Source: Atherinomorus stipes (taxonomy: Eukaryota > Chordata > Actinopteri > Atheriniformes > Atherinidae). Taken from it: a stretch of DNA of 64,000 nucleotides. Positions 14,201-26,200 of this stretch are shown piece by piece. Each line of letters opens with the position of its first letter. The first letter of the stretch is position 1. The position numbers were made by a program, and so were the translations under genes. The notes beneath the pieces were generated by a model. It was not told the origin of the DNA, searched no databases, and saw only the letters and a program-made list of their open reading frames with translations. The stretch covers positions 62,001 to 126,000 of the forward strand of contig JALJCO010008736.1 in the NCBI GenBank assembly GCA_023101725.1, read 5' to 3'.

Positions 14201-17200
14201 CAGGTTGTTAGGTTCGTTTGAAAGCTAAAAATCTGATCTCCTGTATCTGTTATTGTCTTTTGCTTTTAAATTTCACACAAATGTTTTACAATGACTCTTT
14301 TCTTTTTCTTTTTGTAGGGTTCATTTGGTTTACCTGGTCCACCTGGTCCTGTTGGACCACCAGTGAGTGGCTTGTCTGTAATTCCAAAATTGGTTTAGTC
14401 TTTCTGTGTGTGACAGTAAATTTCAGTGGGGATTTTGCAAAGTAGTGCTGAAGTGTTTCCAAGTTTGAAGAGTAAAAATAAATGGCATTTAAGCCACAAA
14501 CACTTCTTATTTGTATCTTGCATGAAGCTTTTAATTTGCAAGCAGTCTGCTGAAGAATATGCTGGCAGATTACAGTACAGATTATAAAAAAGTTACAGAA
14601 AGAGCTGTTCTTGTGTGATACTGTACATCCAGCTGGTTTGTTCAAATAGGAACAAAACAAACTCTTGTGGAAGAAAGACATGCACTCCTGAATCCTTCTT
14701 AATCCCTAATCCAGCTCCTTTTGAACTGAGTTCCACATGGTGCTGCCACAAAGTTTACTTGTTGGTCTATTCTCAGCTTTACTTTAATTCTAGGCCTACT
14801 TCAAAAGAAGCCAGAGTCTCTGACTCAGAGCATTAACAGAGGCACTTTGACTAGTGGGAACTAATCTGTATCATTGTATTATTAATCCTTCCTGTGAATT
14901 TAGGGTTTACGGTGCATTTAAATGTTGCATTGCTTCTATGTTGTCCTATTTAATCTGTTCTGCAGGGGCCTCCGGGGATCCGAGGTGGCACTGGGCCAGA
15001 GGGGTCCTCTGGGCCTGATGTGAGTGAAGTGTTGTCTGACTCCAGAATGTTTCAGCTAGACTTTTTACAGTTGTCTGTCTCAGCATGGTGATAATCATGC
15101 TGGTCAAACTGGTGGTCAAACTCTCGTTATATTGCTTCTAAGCTCTGATGTTTCTTTCCTGATTAATTTGTAGGTTTTTTTTATTGCTGGTTTGGGTTCA
15201 CATTTTGTATATGGGAAGAAAACATATGAATAAGGAAACTAGAATTGAAAACAAATATACTGATGTCCTGTATAATGTTGTCCAGTTACTTCAGGTCTTT
15301 TTAGCCTGTTTTGGACAATTTAAGCACATTAATGGGATGAAACAGGACCGCACAGTGGTATGGTGGTTAACACTGTGGCCTCACAGTAAAGCTGGATTTA
15401 TGCTTGCACATCGTCCACTGGCGTAGGCTCCACGTAGGTCTGTGGAGGCCCAGTGCGCACCTCCTCAGACCCGACGTGCATTCCGGCTACATGAACGCAG
15501 AGACGCGGAATAACTCACTGGTGATTGGTCAGTGTGGTTACGTGTCTGCGGATGTTTGGGTTTTTTAGCTGAATGAATGAATGAATGCATGTCGGCCTCT
15601 ACTGTTGAAAGAGGAAATACATGCGGGAGCTGAAGCTAACCTTTAGGGTGAAAAAAAAAACTTAGCTCTGTGGAGTTTCTTGGTCAATAGGGGATTATCA
15701 CGCTTACCGGAAGTTCCCGGTATTTGGACACTTCCTCTTCCGGGCCATGTTAACGACAGCCGTTCCTGCTCTGTTATACTGTTTAAATCGGATAAACTCC
15801 AAACATACTTAAGTTTTCATTCCAGACTGAAGTGATACTAAGGAAGAAGTGGATCAAAGCGATCGATTCGCCGCGGTGAAGGGCCGAACTTTATAATAAA
15901 ACACACGTTTGTTTGTCGCTGGTGGGGCACAACACCAGCACTTCACAGCATGCTAGCATTAGCCAGCTAGCGTTTACTGACGTGCTTAACATTGTGCGTC
16001 TTAAAACACACAAACATCTGAAAATTGGGTCTGTACCTCCCCGTTTCCAGTGGAACAACTGGGGACTGCCAAGAAAGGAGACGCTTTCAGATGACTTGTG
16101 TGTTTGTTTTTAGCCGCACAAAGTTAGGCATGTTATTGAGCTGGCTAATGCTAACCTGCTAACAGTAGTCCGTCAGCTACTACTCTGTTAAACTTTGTAA
16201 ATCGGATAAACGCCAATGCCAAGTTTTCATTCCAGACTGAAGTGATGCTAAGGAAGAAGTGGATCAAAACGACCGATTCGCCGCGGTGAAGGACCGAACT
16301 TTATAATAAAACGACACACGTTTGTTTGTAGCCGGCAGTCTGCACAGTCGTGTTTGCAGGCTAGCATTAGCCAGCTCGATGACGTGCCTAACTTTGTGCG
16401 GCTGAAAACACAAGCATCTGAAAGCGTCTCCTTTTTTTGGCAGTCCCCAGTTGTTCCACTGGAAACGGGAGGGTACAGACCCAGTTCTCAGACGCTTGTA
16501 TGTTTTCACAAGCGAAAAGTTGGTAACATCAGCTAACGCGAGCTTGCTAACGCTAGCTGTAGTGTAGTCTGCATCATTGAAGTGCCGACTACAGACATAC
16601 GTGCAACCTTGTTTTATTTTAAATTTCGGTCCTTTACTCCGACAAATCGCTTTCATCCACTTCTTCCTTAGTGTCTTTTCAGTCGGGAATCCATGAAAAC
16701 TTAGGTACGGCTGGCGTTGTTTATTAGATGTACACAATGGAACAGAGCAGCAACATCGAGACTTGGATTGAGCCATTCCTGGCCCGGAAGAGGAAGCTTC
16801 AGATGTTTCAACTTCCGGAAACCGGAACGCGGAAGCGTGATAATCCCCTATAAAAGCCCTGTTGTCGCCTGCAGATCTAGAAAAGAAACTGCAGCATGAC
16901 GCCGTAACCCTACGCTTGAGTAAAAGCACATACTACCTCTGCGTCAGCTATCCAGGTCCAACTCAAAGCTGATGCCGCACAAGTGTAAATCCAGTTCAAG
17001 AAGGTTGTTGGTTCAAGCTTAGGCTGGAGAGGGGTTCAAACAGTTCCAACAATGGCCTTCCTGTGTGGAGTTTGCATGTTCTCCCGTGAATGCGCAAGTT
17101 CTCTCCAGGTACTCTGGCTTCCTCCCAGCTTCCAGAGACATGCATTTTAGGTTAATTGGACACTTGAAATTGTTCCCAGGAGCGAGTGTGAATGGTTCTC

Positions 17201-20200
17201 TGTTTTGGCCCTGTGACAGACTGGCAACCTGTCCAGGTTTGATGATTGCTGGGATAGGCTCCTGCGAGCCCTGCGACCCTGAATTGGACAAATGGTACAG
17301 AAGATGGCTGAATGAATGGTGATGAAAATAACATTGTACATCACATTTAACCTGGCAAAAATGAAAGCAATAGGACACAGCTTAAAGGGGTAGGTCAGAA
17401 TTTTTGACATAGTGCCTCATTTTTGAGTTAGCTAGAATGCTGTTCAACACTGGAAACAGTTTCAACATAATTTATCCCATCATTCTAGTTGCAGGAGGTT
17501 GCCGACGCTACAGCTAGTACTTGTCAATAGGATCACCTAGCCTGTCATTAAAAACAGTCGTTTTCACTCCACAGAAAACCCAAGGTAAATCAGTTATAAC
17601 CTTGGATAAGCGGAAAAGAAAATGGATGGATGGATGGATGGATGGATGGATGGATGGATGGATGGATGGATGGATGGATGGATGGATGGATGGATGGATA
17701 AAAATGAGCTTGAACTGCATTGCTTTTGACGTATCTCAGCAAGAACATAGTTTAACTTCCTGTATTTGGCAATGGAATTATATCTGCTGCCATGTGCACA
17801 AAGGAATTTGATTACATAAACAGTCAAAAATATGGCCACATCTGAGAGGCATGAGGATATGTGGATTTTGAAGACAATTTCAAATTTGCTTCATCAAACT
17901 GTCTTTAGGAACCCGAATTACCACCAGAAAACAAAGTGTTATTCTGCAGCTGGTGAGAAACTAGTCTCAAAATGTAATGCATAATTTGTGATGCAAGGTT
18001 GGTTTTATTTGTAGCATTATACTATTAATACAGATATTTACGCAGATAATCTTGTGTTATAACTGATTTGCCTCAGTGTTCTGTGGAGTGGATAAGATTG
18101 TTTTTAATGACAGTCTAAGTAGTTATTATTGACTTGCGCTGGCAACAGCATCTCAGATCCCATGCAGCTAGACTAACAGGGATGAAATATGATGAAACTT
18201 TCTCAAGTGATAAATAGTATCTGGGCTATCTCGAAAATGAGGCCCTATTTCAAAAATTCTAAACTACTCCTTTGAGCTGAATCTTATTGTTTAAAGTTTT
18301 TAGCCGAGTTAAATGTGATTCACAATGTTATTTTCATCCCCATAATGTGCTTAAATTGTCCAACACAAGCTTGAAAAAGAAAACAACAAACTAAATATAA
18401 CTTCCCAGTACTCCCAGACATGAAAGTTTCATCTTCTGGGTGTCCTCCGCAGTTGTTTGTTTCCTTCAAGGTGTGCTTTTTGTGTAAATTAGAACAATTA
18501 TTTTGTGCAACTACTGCAATGTGGCCTTCACTGCCACATTCACTCTGGTATGAACCGTTCAATGGAAAACATGTCTGATTCACAGATTCACATTTACTTT
18601 GTGATTTCCTTCACTAAAGAATGGAAACTAATGTATTGTTATTGTGATTTAGATGTTAAATGAATTTGCTGCACAAAAATGCAAAAAAAAAAAAAAAAGT
18701 CTTCCAATAACACATTTGTATACCACAAAAACCAAACACTCAATCGGCAAAGTTATTCAGTGCACACGGAGGCTTTTTCAGTGGGCAGTCATGTTCTCAT
18801 TAAAGTGAAATGAACGGCACTTATGGACAATGAAAAAAATGCACCGTATCATTCATACTGTTTCATTCGTCACCAGGGAGAGAGTGGACTGGATGGCCCT
18901 CCAGGTCTGCCAGGACTTCCAGTAAGCAGTCAGATATTTACCTGCTTATTCAAATACCAAGTGTGTGTTACTGTATGTACATTAATGCATGTATGTTACA
19001 GGGTGCCCCGGGAGTGACAGGGCGAGTCGGCACCCAAGGAGTTAATGGCTCAAGGGTAAGAATACAGATCAAAAGATTTATTGTGCTTGAGTTGACCTTT
19101 AGGTTGAACAAGATTTTCTTACAAGCCTGGGATGTGTAATTTCTTTGTCAGTTAATGATAAATTTCCACTTATCGATATGACGTTAGGACTCAAAAGATT
19201 TATATCACCTGATGTAAAACGGTTTATCTAAACCCAATGAACACTAAATCCTGACAAGCAACCCGGGAGCCTTTCGTCAGCTCAACAGTGATTGAAAATG
19301 CATAATGTATTTCCTTGCTGTATTATAGTTTAGTTTTATAAACATCAAGTTTAGTGTCCAGAGTAACTTTCCTGATTGCTGTACAAACATTAATGGTTTC
19401 TTCCAGGGTGAGACTGGACCAGCTGGCAGTGCTGGCCCCCAAGGCCCCCAGGTATAATTTTGCTTGCTTACATAAAAATGATATTTATACAACAATATGG
19501 GAATATTTAAAGGGACTTGAGGCAAGATTAAGAAACAAAACTCGCGACTGGCGCTTCAGGTAACTGCAGCCACGAGCCAAGCCGTCACGGGAGCGTGCAC
19601 AAACTAAAGCTACAATGTTGTTTACTCACCTTTTTCTCCGTAGTTACACTTTTTAGTGTCTTTCAGTTGATCTGGATCGTTTGCTGACGGCAGAATAATC
19701 CATAACAATCGCTTACAGTGTTTGAATTTACCGCGACCGGCTTCGTCCTATATCAAAACAGCGGATGTAGCGTCATGTGACGTCACGTCCGCATGGTAGA
19801 GCTGGAAAACTATAATGTTGTTTACTAAACTTTTTCTTCGTAGTTACAATTTTTAATGGTCTTTCAGTTGATCTAGATCGTATTCTGACGGCAGAATAAT
19901 CCATAACTATCGCTTACGGTGTTTTTATTTAACGTGACCCTCTTTTCCTGCATCAAAACTGCGGATGTAGCGTCATTTGACGTCACGTCCGCAGGGCAGC
20001 GCGGGAAATTCGGACACCGAATTGTAGCGCATTTTGCAGCACACAGCCTGTTCAAGGCAACGGAGAGAAATGTGGGTGGAAACGTTATTTTTGGTATTTA
20101 GCGCTTCATCATCCACTAGTATGAAAAGAAGGGACATTCATGTTTGGTTTTTTCTTTCAAATTCCTGCCTCAAGTCCCTTTAAAGACAGTGTTAGATATG

Positions 20201-23200
20201 ATAATTTTTTACTAACCTTCCTTCTTCTCTGGACCAGGGGCCTCCAGGCTTAGAGGGTCAGATGGGACCTCCAGGACGCAGAGGGCTCCAGGTGGGTACA
20301 GTTCAAGGCAAGACTATCAACAGATGCTTCATTTAGTGTCAATAAAATGCAGGTTTATGGTTTTATGTTCATCTCTACAGGGACATCCAGGACTGATGGG
20401 GGCTCCTGGGCCTAAAGGAGACCCTGTAAGTTAAATTGTTTCATTTTTATGTTACCAAATCCTAGTCATGAGATTTTGATTTAATATTCTGCTCAGAAAT
20501 GCTTTAGAATAGCCGTTTCACTCCCTCACCTCTTTGGTTAACTGTATCTTCATTTATCATCTTTTTAGACATCTAATATCTGCTGTGAATGATATATCTG
20601 GGCTTAATATGCATTATCACAGCTCTGTATGCATGTGGACATAACAGGCAGCAGACATGTTTGCCCATATTAGGTCAGAAAGTGCCAGATCTTGTCTCTG
20701 CTTTCCAAACTGCTGTTTTGTTTTTGTTTTTTTTCTTTTATATCAGGGGCCTGTGGGGCCTATGGGTGCCCGGGGGGATCCTGGCTTTGAAGGCATCATG
20801 GTGAGTTCAATTTTTGCTCCCTGTGTATAATCTCATTTCTTTAAAGTCACCTTGTTGCGACAGACAACATCAGACTACATGAATGCAAAAACAGAGACTT
20901 TTGACAGAAGGCTGAATGTTGTCCCTCTTCTCTCGGGTATTTGTCACTGGTCCTTTAAGTTTTTGGACAGCTGCTGTTCTGCACAGTTCTACAAAGAAAG
21001 TAAAATCCTGTATGAGCCCACTCTGCTTTTGAGGAACTTCTGGATGCTCTCAGGGACCACGCTGCGGGCTCACAGTGCCATCTAGTGGTTTTTATGTGGC
21101 CATGCGTGATGACTCAGAGCTGTCTGACACTCTTTCCACAGGGATTTGTTCCTACTACTGTTCCTGAAGCTTGCTTTGTCTGACTTGATTATGTATTTTT
21201 TATCATACTGATTGTAATTAGTTTTCTTTTTCACTTCTGCAGGGTGCACCAGGGAGACAGGGTCATGTAGGCTTTCCAGGAGTTACGGTAGATGCTCAAT
21301 TACACTTGCAGGCCTGTTTGTTGCAGGATTTTGTGGGTTCTGTCACTTTATAACCTTGTTTCCCACCTGACAGGGTAACAGAGGACCAGACGGAGACAGG
21401 GGGGATCCGGGACCTAAAGGGGACAAAGTAGGAACTTCATTTTTTTGTTTGATAACTCTAAAGAAGAGTGCACCATATTCACATAGAAATATTTGGGGGA
21501 TTTCACAAATTTGCAGAGAGCAGCTTGATATCAGACTTTCATATCATGGTTGATCTATAATTTTAATTTATATGTTATCTATATCTGTTATCTATCCATA
21601 TGTTATTAATATGTTCGGGTAAGTAGTTGTATTGAGTATTAGCAAATGTTTTATACATTACTCCATGAAGACTGGCTTGTATAGCAGTTGTCTTAGCAAC
21701 TAAATTACTTTCAGTCTTGAAGTCATAAAGCCCACTTATACTTTAGAAAGTCCGTGGGATTGAGAGTGCATGCAGTACACAGCTATTCTTATCTAGCATG
21801 TAACATGGTGTCTCTGCTGTTATGTTGTGATAATAGGATCTCTATACAATAAAGGCAGACTAAAGTGATTTGCAAAAGTAGTTCCACATTCAGCTGCTGG
21901 GATTTTTGCTCATTCTTAAAATCGAAACTCCTCCAGCTCCTTTAAGTTGATGAGTCCTGTCGTACATCAGTCTTTCATTTTAATTTCACCTTTATTTATA
22001 CAGGTTGTCTCATTGAGATCAAAGATCTCATTTATAAGAGAGACCTGTTTTGATAAAAATTTCTACATCAGTCTTGAACCCTACAGATCCTTTTTTTTTG
22101 TATTGAGATCTCGGCTTTGATACACTCACCAGCCATTTTATTAGGTCTTCCCATCCAGTACCAGGTTGCACCCCTTTTACCTTCAGAACTGCTTTAATTC
22201 TTGGAATCATGAATTCAGCAAGATGCTGGAAACATTCCTCAGAGGTTTTGCTCCATATTGACGTGATAGCATCACACAGTTGCTGCAGATTTGTTGGCTA
22301 CACATCCATGATGAGAATCTCTGGTTCCTCCACATCCCAAAGCTGCTCTGCTGAAATGAGATCTGGTGACTGTGGAGGCCGTTGGAGTACAGTGAACTCA
22401 TTGTCATGTTCAAGAAAGCAGTTGGGGATAGGGCTGTCAAGATTAGTCGATTAGTGAATTAATCATCAACTATCAAAACTGTGGTCATAAAAGGATGGAC
22501 ATGGTCAGCAACAATATTCAGGCTGTGGTGGTTAAAAATGCTCAGTTAGTTCTTTGGGGTGCAAAGAGGGCCAAGAAAGTGAATATTCCCCAGCAGCCGG
22601 AACTACTGATAAAGAGCAGGAAAGATCCATGCAATCATGTTGTTTACACCAAAGTCTGACCCTACCATCTGAATGTAGAGATGAAATGGAGACTCATCAG
22701 ATCAGGTGTTAAAATGCAAACAGTTGGGAAAAACATTGGGTGAGTGAATATTTTTGCAAGTCACAGTTAGGAGGATGTGTCTCAAACATTACATTGGATT
22801 TCTTCTACTGTAATTCTCATCAGTCAGTTTTGTTGACCCACTAGAAGTGTGTAGTGGAGCCTTTACTGCCTGGATCTTTCTTTGTGTGTGTGTGTGGGCG
22901 CATTTATGCTATATTATGGGGACCATTTTCTGTATTTTACCATCACCATGAGGATGTTTTGCCTTTGTGGGGACATTTTCCCAGTCCCCACGGGTCCAAA
23001 CCCGATTTTGAGGGTCAAGATTAGGTTTTAGAGATTAAGTTACAATTAGGTTTTGGTTAGGATTAGGGCTACAGTTAGGTTTAGGCAATCAGTTATGGGC
23101 GTGAGGTTTAGGGTAAGGGGCTAGAGAATGCATTATGTGAATGGATATACCCCACGGGGATAGAAAACCAAACATGTGTGCGTGTTTGGAAATTAAACTT

Positions 23201-26200
23201 TTTTTTTTTTTTTTCTGGCTGCAGCCTTTGTCAGTGCCATGCAATGACAGAAATGTTGTGGCTATTCAGCTTATTTTGCCCCCCACTTCTGGAAAATTGT
23301 GTTGACATTTTCGGTTGCTAGCCACGGCTAGTTAGTTACATTGAAAAACATGGTAGTCTGTGTAGCAAGATGCAGAGATTTAGCTGGTAAGACACTAAAC
23401 AAACTATTTTAAAAAAGTAAATAAATGCAATTCACATCACACACAGATCAGAAGAGAGAGATCTTGTGTAATCTGTCTTCTGTTACTACGAACTGTGTGG
23501 CGTCTACTGTAAATGTGTGCGGGTTAAGAGTCCAGTAATGTGTGCCAGTCTTAAAAACGTCACCCCCTGCAGTTCAAAGACCCACAGCGGAACTTTTAGC
23601 AGTTTTCTCAGTGACGTGACCCTTATCAACGGCTCAACTAGCATCCATCTTGCATCCTAACCGGTATTGTGAGAAACAGTGAGACAAGACTGTGATAAAC
23701 AGTCTTGTCTTCTCTTCCTCCTTCTTTTCCTCTCTTCCTGCGGTTACAATTCCTTGCATTTCTTTGCCGAATCGGACATGATGCGTGTTCAAATACCCGC
23801 TATGTTCATGTCTAGTTCATATCCATTTGCTAGTAAGTGACGTGGTGCACAACCAATGGTTGGCTGTAACCACACGGCCGTGTCCCGGATGGAAAAGTTA
23901 AGTAGTGCAGTTTCTGAGCCTCGGGACGCTACTGGCCAATGACGGCTTGAAAATGTGCATAATGAATGTTGGTGTGCCATCAAAATGAGTCGGAAACACC
24001 TACTCTTAAGGTCAAAAAGTTACGTTTTGGGTCTCTAATGCTTTGTAATTTAGTAGAATAAATAATTCTCCTGATGCTAAAATGTATAGTATGCTTAACA
24101 GGTAAACAACTGCCAAATTCAGATTTTAGGTTATGATAAACAGTAAGTGATAAAATAAATAAATGGTACAATAAAAATCTGCATGAGTTTGACTTGGAGG
24201 CATGAGTTAGTATTGATATATCCCTCAGATCAGCTGACATGGGATGGGGGGGATGAGCCATTTGATTTAGGTGTGTTGGAGAGAGTATGCTCTAAGAATT
24301 CCAGGATAGTAGCTCTCAAGGACCGAACTTGGAGACCCCTGGGGGGTAGATGGTGTCCAAAATAAGAAGGGAAAGTTGTTTGGAGGGAGCTTGGGGTCTC
24401 CCCTGCAACAGCAGCTTTCTTTCAGGGTTACAGCCCAAATCACACAAAAATAACTTATTTAGTGAAAAGGAAAAGTACACCAAAAGAATGATGGGCCTTA
24501 ATTTTCTACTCACCGTGATGCTGAACAACACTCTGAAGCAATTTTTTAATATCTCAAATGCAGCTGGAGATCTGGCAGGCTTCTTGTTACAGTATCTGCC
24601 GACATTCAAATAATGGAAGTTCCTGGAGCCCGAGCCAAAATCGTCCATTAAAGTCCACAAAACGTGTCAGTATTCCTCCATGCTGCTCGTTCAATGTTAT
24701 CCAAGTGTCCTGAGTGGGTAGCGCCCTTAACTTACTCGAAATGACGTCATTTATTATATTTTTAGAGCCTAAACAGTACTACTTTGCATCTCCTAAAAAC
24801 GCGCTGATCCGCGTTTATTACACTAACCGCCGCGGCAGACGAGATTGCCCGTTCTCTTTTTCGCTCTCTTTGTTTTAATTCTATATCCAACCCCTCCTGT
24901 GTTTGTCCCAGTTTGTTCGGAGCTCTGTCGCTCTTACCACAATGTAAACAGCGAATTTCTTCTTCTACGCTTGCATTATCGGCAGAGTAGGCTCTAAACG
25001 CCGAGGCTTCCGTAGTGTTGTGAACGCGCTTCGGTGCACTTGCAGGAAAAAAGATATAGCACCGTTTAGGCTCTAAAAATGTACTAAAAGATGTCATTTG
25101 GAGTAAATTCTGGACGCTACCCACTCAGGACAGTTGGATTACATTGGACAAGCAGTATAGAGGAATATTGACAAGTTTTTGTGGACTTTTATGGACCTTG
25201 CTCGAGCCCCAGCAAACTCCATTATATGAAAGTCAGTGGATAACAAAAAGCCTTCCTGATCGTCAGCTGCATTTGAGTGCTCAAGAGTCTTGCTCAGCAT
25301 GAGAGTAAGTGGAAAATAAGTTTACATCATTCTATGGGTGTACTATTCCTTTAAATCATCTGAGTCCCCCCCCAGTTTCAAAAATCCCATTTGCACCCCT
25401 GAATATATTGGGGCAAGTCATCATGATACCAAATTTATTGGAATGACGTAATAATTTCCTGTTATCGTCCCAATATCGTGCACCAAAGAGTCAGCAACAG
25501 AATGGCAGCTCACGTTATTTGATCTGTTTCTTGCCATGGTCCATCCAAATGTGATCTCACCGCTCTTTTTCTATTTGCGTGACACCTTTAAGCGGCATAA
25601 ATAATCCTAGTCATGGTTAAATAACAGTTTTATATCACACTGATGGAAACTGCTATAAACTGCTATGGATGTGAATAGCAACTGGAAATGTCAACACAAC
25701 TGGAAGTCAAATGGCTCCACCCTTGTAAGCTTATGTAATAAGGTGAAAAAAAACACCAGTGCTTTAGTGTTTATATACTATAAAATACCCTTGCTATGAT
25801 ATTAATGTCTGTGCTACAGTCTGAAAACTTATTGAATAAGAACGATCTGATACAACCACGTTGTTCGTTTGCTTTGCTCTCTTCTTGTAATGAGTGTGGA
25901 ACTGCTGGGCAACCAGCTGTTACTCCTGTAGAAGAATAAAGTCAAACCCAGTAAAAGCACACTGCCTAATGGAGGAACCGCTTGTGTAAATATGCCTCCT
26001 TTCAGTGGCGCACTCACTAATTTAGCATAATTCATGGGATTTGTCGGTTTTCCTGTGCGCCTCTTGTTCATGAGTAGTTCAGACCTGTTGTACAAGTCAT
26101 GCACATAAAGTATACATGTCCCCGCAGGACAAGCACCTTTGCACTGAAATAATGAGAAATTTACTGGGAAATGTTTTAGATTTTATGGGCATATTTGTTA

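Noticed and set aside
16264..16929. THAP-domain protein as a host gene
   Set aside because: It lies within terminal inverted repeats beside direct and inverted decayed copies of itself, so it is transposon-derived.
17514..17839. Open frames of repeated HPSI or MDGW residues
   Set aside because: Simple translation of the ATGG microsatellite.
22207..22454. Short open frames on both strands near 22.2-22.5 kb and 34.7-35.1 kb
   Set aside because: Both sites are copies of the same dispersed repeat, and the similar frames come from that shared repeat sequence.
24762..25124. 120-codon minus-strand open frame
   Set aside because: It lies in the loop and arms of a long hairpin MITE and has no recognisable domain.
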